A stretch of DNA of 64,000 nt from Dermabacteraceae bacterium TAE3-ERU27 (GCA_019218415.1 JAHUUL010000003.1:124001-188000), one strand, 5' to 3'. Shown: positions 50,946-61,305, counted from the stretch's first letter. Notes: generated by a model from the letters alone, not told the origin. Translations and numbers: made by a program.

Positions 50946-52115
50946 ATGGCGGATCTGCGCATAGGGGTTATCGGTTACGGCGCGCGTGGCGGTCTTGCCA
51001 AGCACGCCCACAAGCCGGGGGAGGGCAGCGCCGTGGTGGCGGTCTGCGACCCGACCGAGAGAGGGCTGGCCGACGCGCGCGAAGTATTCGGCGATAGCGC
51101 CGCCTACGTGGGGGAACTAGACGAACTGCTCGCGCTGGGACTCGACGCGGTGATGATCCTCGCGCCCGACTACGCCCATGCAGGCATCGCCCGCCGCACC
51201 CTCGCCGCGGGCCTGCCCACGTTCTGCGAGAAGCCGCTGGCCATCAGCCTGGAGGACGCTGACGATCTGCTCGATCTGGCCAAGCGGCACCGGGCCCGGC
51301 TTTACGTCGGCCACAACATGCGCCACATGCCGGTGGTGCGGCAGATGAAACGCCTGATCGATGAGGGGCGGATCGGCAGGGTGCGCGCTATCTGGTGCCG
51401 CCACTTCGTCGGTGCTGGGGGAGACTTCTACTTCAAGGATTGGCACGCCGAACGCGAGCGCGTAAACACCCTGCTGCTGCAAAAGGGGGCGCACGACATA
51501 GATGTGATCCACTGGCTCGCGGGCGGCTACACCCGCCGCGTGTCAGGCGTTGGCAAGCTGGCCGTTTACGGAGACATCACCGATCGCCGCGACAACAGCG
51601 ACCGCCGCATGTGGGACTGGTACAGCGCTGACAACTGGCCGCCCACCGCGCAAAAGGAACTAAACCCGGTGGTGGATGTTGAAGATATCTCCATGCTGCA
51701 AATGGAGCTGGATAACGGGGTGCTCGCCTCCTACCAGCAGTGTCACTTCACCCCCGACTACTGGCGCAACTACACGATCATCGGTGACGCCGGGCGGATA
51801 GAAAACATGGGAGATAACGGCGGTGACTTCATCTACCTGTGGGACAGCCGCCGGGGCGGAGCGGGAAAGCCGGACGCGGTGGAGGTGATCGCCCGCGAGA
51901 GCGGCGGTCACGGCGGGGCCGATCCGAGCCTGGTAGCGGAGTTCCTGCGGTTTGCGCGCGCGGGTGGGCACACCGAGGTGTCGGCGGTTGCTGCACGGGA
52001 GGCGGTGGCCACCGGCTGCGTCGGCGCGGATTCGCTGCGCGCGGGCGGCGGCATGCTACCCGTGCCCCCGCTGGCCGCTGAGGTGCGACAATACTTCGAT
52101 GCGGGACAGTGCTAG
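50946..52115 (+). CDS. Gfo/Idh/MocA-family oxidoreductase, canonical active site
   Basis: 389 residues from ATG 50946, with AAAGGAGG upstream. Rossmann VIGYGARGG at 8-16, EKP at 95-97 (catalytic Lys-96), HDID at 183-186. The C-terminal beta-sheet domain includes MWDWYSADNWPPTAQKELNP. An NAD(P)-dependent sugar or polyol oxidoreductase by family; substrate unknown. It follows nrdG by 99 bp without an obvious terminator, so co-transcription with nrdDG is possible. It is a candidate for dehydrogenation of a sialic acid derivative, but nothing in the sequence proves this. Confidence 0.88.
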   Translation: MADLRIGVIGYGARGGLAKHAHKPGEGSAVVAVCDPTERGLADAREVFGDSAAYVGELDELLALGLDAVMILAPDYAHAGIARRTLAAGLPTFCEKPLAISLEDADDLLDLAKRHRARLYVGHNMRHMPVVRQMKRLIDEGRIGRVRAIWCRHFVGAGGDFYFKDWHAERERVNTLLLQKGAHDIDVIHWLAGGYTRRVSGVGKLAVYGDITDRRDNSDRRMWDWYSADNWPPTAQKELNPVVDVEDISMLQMELDNGVLASYQQCHFTPDYWRNYTIIGDAGRIENMGDNGGDFIYLWDSRRGGAGKPDAVEVIARESGGHGGADPSLVAEFLRFARAGGHTEVSAVAAREAVATGCVGADSLRAGGGMLPVPPLAAEVRQYFDAGQC

Positions 52116-52221
52116 AGCGGAATAATTCGCGGCAAAAATCCCGGCGAAACCATTGCCCGACGTCCCCCGTGCGACTTAGTATGTACAGACATATACAGTG
52201 ATGTTTAAGGAGGGCGTGGAC

Positions 52222-52419
52222 ATGCCTGGCATAGATCTCTGGGAAGCTACCGTACTGGGTATTACTTTCGCGCCCGTCGTGCTGGTAATCGCTTTGCTTG
52301 CCGCCTGGCTCTGGAAATCCCCCACCAAGTTGCTGCGTAAGTTGCGGGGCGCACGAAGCGCCGACGCGCAGGTCGAAAAGCTGCGCCGCGAACGGCGCGA
52401 GGCCGCCGGCAGGGGCTAA
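52222..52419 (+). CDS. Small single-helix membrane protein with basic tail
   Basis: 65 residues from ATG 52222, with AAGGAGG eight bases upstream, which argues for a real gene. Membrane segment at about 10-30 (LGITFAPVVLVIALLAAWLW), then a highly basic tail (KSPTKLLRKLRGARS...). Its stop overlaps the opposing response regulator stop by four bases. No family recognised. Confidence 0.65.
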   Translation: MPGIDLWEATVLGITFAPVVLVIALLAAWLWKSPTKLLRKLRGARSADAQVEKLRRERREAAGRG

Positions 52420-53063
52420 AGCCAGCCGTTTTTCTCCGCCGTATAAGCGGCCTCGGTGCGGTTGCGCGCCATCGTCTTAGCGATGGCCGACGAAGCATAG
52501 TTACGCACGGTCCCCTCGCTCAGGTGCAGTTCTGCGGCGATCTCCGAAACGTCCGCCCCGTTGCGCGAAGCGCGTAAAACATCCGCCTCGCGCGCGGTGA
52601 GGGGGCTTGGGCCGAGCAACACGGTTTCCTCCGCGAGGCTGGGGTCGATCACCCTATCCCCGGTGTGCACCCGTCGGATTGCTTCCGCCAGCTTCTCGGG
52701 TGGGGTGTCCTTCACCAGGAATCCCGATGCGCCCTCCGCGAGGGCGCGCGAAACATAGCCGGGCCTGCCGAAAGTCGTCACCATCAAGACCCGGCAAGCC
52801 GGGTAGTTCTGGCGCACCTGGGAAAGCGCCCAGAAGCCGTCTCCGCTCGGCATGTCTATATCCACCAGGGCCACGTCCGCCCGTGCGGTCTGGGCTGCGG
52901 GCAGCACCTCGCGACCGGTGCCGACGTCGGCCACCACCTCGATGTCCTCCTCCAGCCCGAGCAGGGTTGCCAGCGCGCCACGCACCAGGTGCTGATCGTC
53001 GGCGATCAGCGCCCTGATCGGTGTGGCCGGTGTGCCTGTGGAAAACATCCCGTTATCACTCAC
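52416..53063 (-). CDS. Response regulator, NarL/DesR type
   Basis: 215 residues. Receiver with ADDQH acidic pocket and Asp-68 in ALVDIDMP; C-terminal LuxR-type DNA-binding domain (LTAREADVLRASRNGADVSE). The start overlaps the kinase stop (ATGA). It probably controls the exporter genes at the head of its own operon. Confidence 0.92.
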   Translation of the reverse strand: MSDNGMFSTGTPATPIRALIADDQHLVRGALATLLGLEEDIEVVADVGTGREVLPAAQTARADVALVDIDMPSGDGFWALSQVRQNYPACRVLMVTTFGRPGYVSRALAEGASGFLVKDTPPEKLAEAIRRVHTGDRVIDPSLAEETVLLGPSPLTAREADVLRASRNGADVSEIAAELHLSEGTVRNYASSAIAKTMARNRTEAAYTAEKNGWL

Positions 53064-54265
53064 TTAAACCTCACTTCCGCCAGGGTGCCGGGGGACGCCG
53101 AATCGCCGGGGAAAGCCGGTTCCAGGGTAAGCATTCCCCCGTGTGAGAGAAGCCTTTCCCGCATCCCCGTAAGCCCGTTTCCGTAGGGCGCCTCGGCGCA
53201 GCCTACCCCGTTGTCACGCACCCGCAGCAGGTTCGGGGTCAGGGTCACCTCTACCCGGCTGGCCAGGGAATGGCGCACCACGTTGGTGGTCAATTCCCGC
53301 AGCGCCCAGGAGAAAATCTCGTTTCTTTCCGGGGGGAGGGAGGTCACCTCGCTATCCGGCAGAGGCAGGTTGTGGGAGATCCCGGCGGCTGTGAAAGCGG
53401 TCTCGCTGGCCAGCAGCTGGGAGGCCAGATTCGGGGCGCGTAGCCGGGTCACGGTCTCGCGCACGTCGGCCAGGCTGCGCCGGGAAATCTGCAGCACCTC
53501 CGTCAGCTCCCGCTTGGCGTCCTCCGGGCGGGTGTCTATCAGTCTGAGTGCCACCTCCGCCTTCAGGGTCAGGGTTGTGAGGGAATGGCCCAGGATGTCG
53601 TGCACCTCCCGGCTGATCTCGGTTCTCTCCAGCTCCCGTGCCAGGCTGGTCTCGCGCATTCCCTGCTCCATGCCGAGACGGCCCAGCAGCGCGCTGACGG
53701 CCCCGCCAATGTTGCCGACCAGTGTCCATATTCCCGCAGGCGTAGGAAGGAAGAGCCACACGGCAAGCGCGGTCAGCGAGATCAGGAAGGCACTAAAGAA
53801 GATGCCCTGCCGAAGCCTGGTGGTGAACAGCACGAGCGCGCAGACGAAGGGCAGGAAAAACAGCGAGAACTCTCCGATTACCGGGAAAGTTGAGACTGCG
53901 GAAAGTATCAGCAGCGGCAGGATGAAGCGAATCGGATAGAGCTGGGTGCGCAGTGGGGTGCTTGGCAGGTAGGCGCTGAACACCGGCTCCGACTTATCGC
54001 GTTCCGCGGTGAAGAGGATGCTGTGCACATATAGCGCGGCAAAAATCGCAAAACCGGTGAACGCCAGGGCTCGGTAGCCGAACGGGGCGGGGGAGCGGAA
54101 GATCGCCACCAGAGGGAAAAGCAGGAACACCGTCCAGAAAACCGCAAAAATCTTGTCCCAGAAAGACTGGTTCCTGCGCCTCTGCGCGAGCGCGGCACCC
54201 GCCTCCCGGCCCTCGCTGCGGGGGACCGGGGAGACAGGATTGATTGCTGCCCGAGCGTCTTTCAC
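53060..54265 (-). CDS. Sensor histidine kinase, DesK type
   Basis: 401 residues from GTG 54265, whose bases overlap the permease stop; GGAAGGAA precedes it. Six membrane helices (about 38-190) form the sensor. Phosphoacceptor His-222 in EISREVHDILGHSLTTLTLK; HATPase domain with WALRELTTNVVRHS and GNGLTGMRERL. DesK-like kinases beside ABC exporters often sense membrane state or peptide antibiotics. Confidence 0.92.
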   Translation of the reverse strand: MKDARAAINPVSPVPRSEGREAGAALAQRRRNQSFWDKIFAVFWTVFLLFPLVAIFRSPAPFGYRALAFTGFAIFAALYVHSILFTAERDKSEPVFSAYLPSTPLRTQLYPIRFILPLLILSAVSTFPVIGEFSLFFLPFVCALVLFTTRLRQGIFFSAFLISLTALAVWLFLPTPAGIWTLVGNIGGAVSALLGRLGMEQGMRETSLARELERTEISREVHDILGHSLTTLTLKAEVALRLIDTRPEDAKRELTEVLQISRRSLADVRETVTRLRAPNLASQLLASETAFTAAGISHNLPLPDSEVTSLPPERNEIFSWALRELTTNVVRHSLASRVEVTLTPNLLRVRDNGVGCAEAPYGNGLTGMRERLLSHGGMLTLEPAFPGDSASPGTLAEVRFK

Positions 54266-55029
54266 GCTTTCCTTCCGCGCAGGCGCAGCGCCAGCAGCGC
54301 GGCCCCGGCGAAGATCAGAATCCATGCCACCAGGTTAGCTACCTGCTGGCCGATTCCCTGGGTGACCAGACCGTCGATTGATGCGAACGTGCCACCGACC
54401 AGCGGCCACTGGACCAGACGGTTGATGCCATACAGCGGGGTGAACTGGCTGAACTGGAGTAGCTTCCCGCCCAGCGGCATGAACATGTTGCCGAGGAACG
54501 CGAACAGGCTGATCGCGGAAGCCGCTATGCCCGCCGCCGAATTAGCCGGCACCACCATTCCGATGAGGATGCCGAACAGCGCGCACGGCAGGGCAGCCAG
54601 GTAGCAAAGGGCGGCACAGGTCAGCCACAGCTGCAGGGAAGGCATCCGGGACACGGTGGCGGCCCCCACGGTGAACAGCACCGCCACGGGCAACATCGAC
54701 AGGAACAGGGTGGAGAGCAGCTTCGCCGTCAGGTACGTCTTCATGCCCCCCGAGGAAAGCGCGACCTGCCTGCCCCAGCCGGTGCTCAGCTCGACAGCCA
54801 TCTGGGCGGCAAACGCGGCCCCGGCTGCGGCAGCGCTATAGGTTGCCATCGATACCAGGATCACCGCGGAAACGTTCAGGCCCTCCTTGATGGTTTCGGA
54901 CGCGAAAGAGGAGTTGACGCCGAAGATGGCGAACATCATCAGCGGCATCACCACGGTAAAGAACATCGCGCTCGGATCCCGCAGCGTGCTTAGCAGCTCC
55001 GTGCGGGTGTAAGTTCCAAGGCCCCTCAT
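54262..55029 (-). CDS. ABC-2 type exporter permease
   Basis: 255 residues, six membrane segments, with the NodJ/YadH-like MPLMMFAIFGV near the start and a cytoplasmic N-terminal amphipathic stretch. Overlaps the ATPase (upstream) and the kinase (downstream) by four bases each. Pairs with the ATPase as a small-molecule or peptide exporter. Confidence 0.88.
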   Translation of the reverse strand: MRGLGTYTRTELLSTLRDPSAMFFTVVMPLMMFAIFGVNSSFASETIKEGLNVSAVILVSMATYSAAAAGAAFAAQMAVELSTGWGRQVALSSGGMKTYLTAKLLSTLFLSMLPVAVLFTVGAATVSRMPSLQLWLTCAALCYLAALPCALFGILIGMVVPANSAAGIAASAISLFAFLGNMFMPLGGKLLQFSQFTPLYGINRLVQWPLVGGTFASIDGLVTQGIGQQVANLVAWILIFAGAALLALRLRGRKA

Positions 55030-55952
55030 TTGTTTTCCCCTTCCACAAGTTCCGTGTAGATGTCGTCGATACTGCGGGCGCTCACCCGCAGCCCGCTCGC
55101 TCGGGTTTCGGTGAGCAGGCGGCGCAGTAGCGCGTCGGAAGTCTGCTGCCCGGACAGGGCGTCCTGGGGCGATTCGGTGACCAGTAGCCGGAAAGATTCG
55201 CCGTGCGTCTCGATCCGGGTACCCGCAGGGCAGAGCCGACCCAGCGAACTTTCGTCAGCGCCCCCGGGAAGGCTGCCGGAAACAACCACCTGGCTGGTGA
55301 ACATCTCTTGCAGCGGCCTATCCGAAATCACGTTTCCCTTCGCCAGCACCACCACCCGATCCGCCGCGTCTGCCGCTTCCTGGAGATAGTGGGTGGCAAA
55401 CAGCACCGTCATCCCGCCGCTGGCCGCCTCCTCGCGCAGCATCCGCCAAAAATCGCGCCGGGCGCCGACGTCCATCGCGTTCGTCGGTTCGTCCAGTACC
55501 AGCAGGCGGGCCCTGCCCAGCAGCGCCAGTGCGAGCCGCACCCGCTGGCGCTCGCCGCCAGAAAGCGAGGCCTGCTTCCGTTTCATGAGCGATCCCAGGT
55601 TGGCTTTCTCCACCACCTCGGAAAGCGGGGCGGGGTTGACGGTCATGGCCGACATGGTGCGCAGGATTTCCGCTACGCGCAGGTCTTGCGGCATGCCGCC
55701 GTTTTGCAGCATCGCCCCGACCAGCCCCTTGTTGACTGCCTTTGCGGGTGTCATGCCGAGCATGCGGGACTCGCCGCTGGTTGGTTTACGTAGCCCCAGC
55801 AAAATATCCATGGTGGTCGATTTGCCGCTGCCGTTCGGCCCGAGTAGCGCGGTCACGCTGCCCTGCCGCCCGGCCAGGTTGATGTCTCGCACCGCCGTGA
55901 AGTCGCCGAAACGCTGCGTGACGTTCCTTAGTTCCCATGCGTATGTGTTCAT
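55026..55952 (-). CDS. ABC exporter ATPase (DrrA/CcmA type)
   Basis: 308 residues. Walker A GPNGSGKST, signature LSGGERQRVRLALAL, Walker B LLVLDEPTNAMD, switch His in FATHYL. A C-terminal extension of about 80 residues is typical of the DrrA group. First of four genes linked by four-base overlaps. Likely acts in drug, bacteriocin or lipid export. Confidence 0.92.
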   Translation of the reverse strand: MNTYAWELRNVTQRFGDFTAVRDINLAGRQGSVTALLGPNGSGKSTTMDILLGLRKPTSGESRMLGMTPAKAVNKGLVGAMLQNGGMPQDLRVAEILRTMSAMTVNPAPLSEVVEKANLGSLMKRKQASLSGGERQRVRLALALLGRARLLVLDEPTNAMDVGARRDFWRMLREEAASGGMTVLFATHYLQEAADAADRVVVLAKGNVISDRPLQEMFTSQVVVSGSLPGGADESSLGRLCPAGTRIETHGESFRLLVTESPQDALSGQQTSDALLRRLLTETRASGLRVSARSIDDIYTELVEGENK

Positions 55953-56013
55953 GGCGTTAATTCTTCGCGCGGGCCGAAAAAAGGGGGTAGGGAGGGGCGT
56001 AACGGTTTAGACA

Positions 56014-56025
56014 TGACATTTGTCA
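56014..56025. promoter_or_regulatory. Palindrome upstream of the ABC/DesKR operon
   Basis: TGACA-TT-TGTCA, perfect five-base arms, about 62 bp before the ATPase start and 45 bp before the divergent acyltransferase. A site for the operon's own response regulator is plausible. Confidence 0.45.
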
Positions 56026-56070
56026 GATCGCGTGCAAGCGGGAAGGTTAGCATGAGATACGATTGTTGGT

Positions 56071-57120
56071 ATGAAAAAATCATTCGCAGACGCGGGGAAA
56101 TCTGCTGAAAAGAACGGCTCTCGCTATGTTTGGGTAGACATTATTCGCGGTTTCATGATTCTTGTGGTAGTCATGTTCCATGTTCCGGCTTGGATTGAGG
56201 ATGCTCCGGGAAATTTTCTTCTGGGTAGGTTGATAAACCGTTTTTTCACCCCATATATGATGCCGATGATGATGATATTATCTGGGTTTTTTATTGTGCG
56301 CTCGGTAGAGAAGCCGCTTAAGGAATATTATGTAGGTAAATTCCGCTCAATTGTTTGGCCGTACCTAGTTTGGCAAACGATATATTTACTGGTTTTAATA
56401 TCGCTCTCTGGCAACATTGAGGAAGTGCGACCTTTTATTAAATATTGGGACCCTGTTTCATATCTGTGGTACCTGTTCTTCTTATCTCTGATGCTCCTAG
56501 GGGCGCCTCTATTGCGATTTGTATCCGGATTCCTCTTCTTGGCGCTCTTTGTGGCGGGCGATATTCTAACAGCCTCTCAGGATTGGGTGTTTATTTCTGG
56601 TGGAATAAAAACTTTTATGTTTTTTGGGGTTATGTTCAGCTTTGGGGCTTTGTTTGGGAAGTGGTACCCTAAGATTTCCGGTTTGTTTGCTGGGTGGGTT
56701 GCGCGGGCTTTTGTTGTAGTGACCTTCATGATCGGCTCTGTGACTGTATTTTGGCGCGGCAGTTATGATAAGAGTACGCTTTTGTGGCTGCTTCTTACGC
56801 TAATTGGGTTCGTAAGTATGGTTGGGGTTACGGTATGGATTCAGGACTTGCCCTTTTTTGCCCCTATTGCTTGGCTGGGAAAGAATTCCCTGGTTCTTTA
56901 TGTCACCCATTTGCCGGCGGGAATGCTGCTTGGCCACCTGGGTAGCACCACCGGCATCACCTCCCGGATGCCCAACGGCGTCGCGTTCTGCATGCTCACG
57001 GCGATCCTGGTGGGCGTGGGAGTGCTTTTCGTGGCTATGAGACGCCTGCGCCTGATAGATGCGCTGTTCGTGGGCCCGCGCCTTAACTGGGGCGCGCAGC
57101 GGCACAGCAAAATTGTGTAA
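56071..57120 (+). CDS. Membrane acyltransferase family 3 protein (AT-rich)
   Basis: 349 residues, about ten membrane segments. The family motif YVWVDIIRGFMILVVVMFH near 20-38 and IVWPYLVWQ near 93 are intact. It is a distant paralogue of the gene at 47006 and shares its low-GC composition for most of its length, switching to local GC-rich use near 56920. Predicted to acylate surface polysaccharide or peptidoglycan sugars. Lies 85 bp before nrdF on the same strand. Confidence 0.85.
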   Translation: MKKSFADAGKSAEKNGSRYVWVDIIRGFMILVVVMFHVPAWIEDAPGNFLLGRLINRFFTPYMMPMMMILSGFFIVRSVEKPLKEYYVGKFRSIVWPYLVWQTIYLLVLISLSGNIEEVRPFIKYWDPVSYLWYLFFLSLMLLGAPLLRFVSGFLFLALFVAGDILTASQDWVFISGGIKTFMFFGVMFSFGALFGKWYPKISGLFAGWVARAFVVVTFMIGSVTVFWRGSYDKSTLLWLLLTLIGFVSMVGVTVWIQDLPFFAPIAWLGKNSLVLYVTHLPAGMLLGHLGSTTGITSRMPNGVAFCMLTAILVGVGVLFVAMRRLRLIDALFVGPRLNWGAQRHSKIV

Positions 57121-57175
57121 GCCTTTTCTTGCCCGCTTTTACCCGCCCCTGCGTACTAGACTGGAGGCGACCTAA

Positions 57176-58186
<1,011 letters not shown>

Positions 58187-59194
58187 ATGTCTACCGTGCG
58201 CGTCGGCATGATCGGTGCCGGCTACATTTCCGCAGAACACGCCCGCGCCTGGCGCGAACTTGGCGTGGAACTGACCATCCACGCGGTGGCGGGAGCCAAG
58301 GAACTGGCTCACGACCACGGGGCTGAGGTGGCCGATACCCTGGATGAACTGCTTGACCGCAGCGATCTGGTGGATGTCATCACCCCCACCGCAACCCACG
58401 CGGAACTGGTCACCACCGCTCTCGAAGCGGGCAAGGACGTAGTCTGCGAGAAGCCGCTCACCGCCGATCTTACCTCCGCGCACGCGCTGCGCGAGACCGC
58501 GCAGCGCACCGGACGCCAGCTTTTCCCCGGCCAGGTGGTGCGTTACGACCCGGCCTACCACGCGGTGCACAAGGCAATCGGTCTGCGCCGCCTCGGTGAC
58601 CTCGCCGTGCTGCGCTACGAGCGCAGCGGGCTGGCTCCGAAGAGCGCCTGGTACGCCGACGAAAGCACCTCCGGCGGCATCGTCATGGACCTGATGATTC
58701 ACGACATCGACCAGGCGATCTGGAACGCCGGTCCCGTCACCTCGGTGCACGCCACCCGGCGCGGGCTGGGCAGCGACGAGCACAGCCAGATCCAGGCTGC
58801 GCACGTCGTGCTGACCCACGAATCCGGCACCGTCAGCCACGTGCGTGGCCTGTGGGGAGCCGAGGGCACCACGATTCGCAGCGCGTTCAGCCTGTACGGC
58901 ACGGGCGGCGTGATCGAACACGATTCGCGCGATCACTCCGGCGTGCGGCTGGACTTTGCGGCGCTCGAAAACACGCGCCGCAGCGGCGGTTACGTGCCTT
59001 CCGACCGTCTCACCGAGTCCCCGTTCCTGACCCAGCTGCGAGACGTTTACCTAGCCGTCACCCAGGGGCGCGAGGTGCGCACCAGCCTTGACGAGGGCAT
59101 CTATAGCGTCGAGGTTTGCCTGGCCGCTATCGAGTCGCTGCGCAGCGGTAATGCCGTGCGCCTTGCCGACATGCTGACCGAGGAGGAAGCATGA
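58187..59194 (+). CDS. Gfo/Idh/MocA-family oxidoreductase, canonical active site
   Basis: 335 residues; its ATG follows the nrdF stop with no gap, so it is co-translated with nrdF. Rossmann MIGAGYISAEH at 8-18, EKP at 88-90 (Lys-89), HDID at 172-175. Substrate unknown; the family oxidises or reduces sugars and inositols with NAD(P). Overlaps the next Gfo/Idh gene by four bases. Confidence 0.88.
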   Translation: MSTVRVGMIGAGYISAEHARAWRELGVELTIHAVAGAKELAHDHGAEVADTLDELLDRSDLVDVITPTATHAELVTTALEAGKDVVCEKPLTADLTSAHALRETAQRTGRQLFPGQVVRYDPAYHAVHKAIGLRRLGDLAVLRYERSGLAPKSAWYADESTSGGIVMDLMIHDIDQAIWNAGPVTSVHATRRGLGSDEHSQIQAAHVVLTHESGTVSHVRGLWGAEGTTIRSAFSLYGTGGVIEHDSRDHSGVRLDFAALENTRRSGGYVPSDRLTESPFLTQLRDVYLAVTQGREVRTSLDEGIYSVEVCLAAIESLRSGNAVRLADMLTEEEA

Positions 59195-60414
59195 AAATCG
59201 CGCTCATGTCGCTAGCCCATCCCAGGGCGATCGATCACGCGGAACGCCTGCTGGGCCGCCCCGACGTGGAACTCTTGCTGGCGGATCCGCTGGAAGAGGG
59301 CGACGCGGTAGGGGAGATGCGAGGCTACGAACTGGCCGAGCATTTCGAGGTTGAGCTGGTCGGCTCCTACGACGAAATGTTTGCCTGGGGCCCTGACGCC
59401 GTGATCATCTGCGAGAAGCCGAGCCGCCGCGCGGCAGCCGTGAAAATGGCTGCCGAACACGGCGTGCACGTGCTGGTCGAACAGCCCCTCGCGCTGAGTG
59501 TTAGCGAAGCGCGCGAGGCCGTGCAGGCCTGCGCCGAGGCAGGCGTGAAACTACAGGTGGTGGCCCCGCTCAGGTTCTCGCGCGCGGTAGAGGCGGCCCG
59601 AAAGGCCATCGCCTCCGGCGCGGTAGGCGAGGTTCTCGGCATTACCGCCACGCACACCTCGAAGCTGCCGCTCACCGAACGCGCCTGGTTTGGCGAAGCC
59701 GCCGAGGGCGGCTGCATCGGCGAGCACCTGGCTCCGGTAATCGATGTGGCCTCGCTGCTGACGGGCCGCGACCTGGCGGCGGTCGGCGCAGACGTTTACG
59801 TCACCACCAACCGGATCGTGCACGGTGCCTCCGACGGCCTGGACGTGCCCACCGGTGCGCTGGTCGATGTGGTGCCGCAGGATGGCCCGATTACGGCCGT
59901 CGACTGCAGCTGGACCATTCCGGACACGGCGCCGACGGACCGCGAACTCACCGTGCAGGTGATGGGCAGCGAGGGCACGATTGACGTGGAGCCCTATGCG
60001 CAGCACCTGGCAGGTTTCGAGCGGGCCAGCGCCAAGAGCTTCTGGATTCCGTTCGGCACCGACTTCCTGGCGGCCGCGTTGGACGAGTTCCTGGGCCTCG
60101 TGGACGGCACCGTTAGCGAGGGACGCGCGGGCGCAGAGATCGCCCTGCAGGGGGCCCGCATCGCGGAGACCGCGCTCTACAGCGCCACCACTCCCGGCAT
60201 CGAACAGGTTTTGGCCGATGACGCCCCGCGTGGAGGAAACGAGGAAGAGACCGTTCCGGCGGAAGATTCCATGCTCGAAGCGGAAACCGAAGCCGAAGCG
60301 GACAGCCTTTCTCCGGAAGATGCCGAGGCATCGGCAGAGGAGAACGAGGCAGACTCCACTATGGCAGAGCGGCCTGAAACTGACGAAGAGGACGCCGACG
60401 TTCGCGAGGACTAA
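59191..60414 (+). CDS. Gfo/Idh/MocA-family protein lacking catalytic residues, with acidic C-terminal tail
   Basis: 407 residues, ATGA overlap with the preceding gene. The EKP motif is replaced by EQP (97-99) and the HDID position by PVID (182-185), so the catalytic Lys and His are gone. The N-terminal strand lacks the glycine-rich dinucleotide loop (MKIALMSLAHPRAID). The last 75 residues are acidic and low-complexity (EAETEAEADSLSPEDAEASA). The same combination occurs in the protein at 41899. A regulatory or partner-binding role for the canonical gene just upstream is an inference. Confidence 0.8.
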   Translation: MKIALMSLAHPRAIDHAERLLGRPDVELLLADPLEEGDAVGEMRGYELAEHFEVELVGSYDEMFAWGPDAVIICEKPSRRAAAVKMAAEHGVHVLVEQPLALSVSEAREAVQACAEAGVKLQVVAPLRFSRAVEAARKAIASGAVGEVLGITATHTSKLPLTERAWFGEAAEGGCIGEHLAPVIDVASLLTGRDLAAVGADVYVTTNRIVHGASDGLDVPTGALVDVVPQDGPITAVDCSWTIPDTAPTDRELTVQVMGSEGTIDVEPYAQHLAGFERASAKSFWIPFGTDFLAAALDEFLGLVDGTVSEGRAGAEIALQGARIAETALYSATTPGIEQVLADDAPRGGNEEETVPAEDSMLEAETEAEADSLSPEDAEASAEENEADSTMAERPETDEEDADVRED

Positions 60415-60439
60415 TCCTCACGGCCGGATCGCAACATCG

Positions 60440-60472
60440 GACGCAGCTCACCCCCGAGGGGTGGGCTGCGTC
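60440..60472 (+). terminator. Terminator after the nrdF operon
   Basis: GACGCAGC / GCTGCGTC with an inner CCCC/GGGG pairing; the T tract is weak (TCTGTATT). Confidence 0.6.
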
Positions 60473-60602
60473 TCTGTATTGGATGTACCCCCTGGTAGAA
60501 GCCGATTTTGCGGGTAGAGTCGCAGAGGTTCGACCGTGGAGTCGAACCGTACGGACTTCCGCGCCAGACGATGGCGCGTTGTGATCTAAAGGGGTTTTAT
60601 AA

Positions 60603-60863
60603 ATGGGTTTCATCGGTTGGATCATCCTCGGTATTCTCGCTGGCGCTATCGCTAAGGCGATCATGCCGGGCAAGCAGGGTGGCGGCATCTTCGCGACCAT
60701 GATTCTGGGCATCGTCGGTGCCGTGGTTGGTGGCTTCATCGGCAGCCGCCTGTTCAACGTCGACCTGAGCACCTTCTGGAGCCTTTCCACCTGGGCTCTG
60801 GCCATCGGTGGTTCGCTGATCGTTCTCGCTGTGTGGGGCTACTTCACCGGCAAGAAGAACTGA
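60603..60863 (+). CDS. GlsB/YeaQ/YmgE family membrane protein
   Basis: 86 residues, three membrane segments: MGFIGWIILGILAGAIAKAI, GGIFATMILGIVGAVVGGFI, and a C-terminal helix. Typical of the 'transglycosylase-associated' family, which is stress-induced in many bacteria. Function in the envelope is unknown. Confidence 0.88.
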   Translation: MGFIGWIILGILAGAIAKAIMPGKQGGGIFATMILGIVGAVVGGFIGSRLFNVDLSTFWSLSTWALAIGGSLIVLAVWGYFTGKKN

Positions 60864-60902
60864 CTTTAGAAGTTGCGCTCCGCTGAGGCGGAAGCAAAGC
60901 CA

Positions 60903-60933
60903 GGGGGCATCGGGAGACCGGTGCCCCCTTTCG
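60903..60933 (+). terminator. Terminator after the GlsB-type gene
   Basis: GGGGGCA / TGCCCCC seven-pair stem with inner CGG/CCG, followed by TTTCG. Confidence 0.75.
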
Positions 60934-61049
60934 CTAGCGCGATGCGCCTAGCTGGGTGCGAGCGTTCCTTGCCAGGGGGACTGCGGTATAGCACTCATTG
61001 GGGCTGACGCGCACATTGCGATATAGTTAGAACGCTGCTTCGGTAGCGC

Positions 61050-61122
61050 GGGCCTCTAGCTCAGTTGGCAGAGCATCGGACTTTTAATCCGCGGGTCGTG
61101 GGTTCGATCCCCACGGGGCCCA
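61050..61122 (+). tRNA. tRNA-Lys (anticodon TTT)
   Basis: Acceptor GGGCCTC/GGGGCCC (one G-T pair), D-arm TAGCTCAGTTGGCAGAGC, anticodon stem TCGGA/TCCGC with loop CTTTTAA (anticodon TTT), T-arm GTGGGTTCGATCCCCAC, discriminator A. CCA is not encoded. Confidence 0.95.
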
Positions 61123-61305
61123 CCGTGTGACCAGGGCAAATGCTCGGTTTTTGCGTTTGTAGTGTGGAAGGTGCACCCATTGGTGCACCCGCCAGAACCA
61201 AAGGTTTGTCGTAAGGATGACCGACTGGCGGTTCTGCCTGAGCCAGGGTTCCTACAGTAAAATCTGTCATGATCTTCCCACTGTTCGTAGGCAGCAAGGA
61301 AAACC

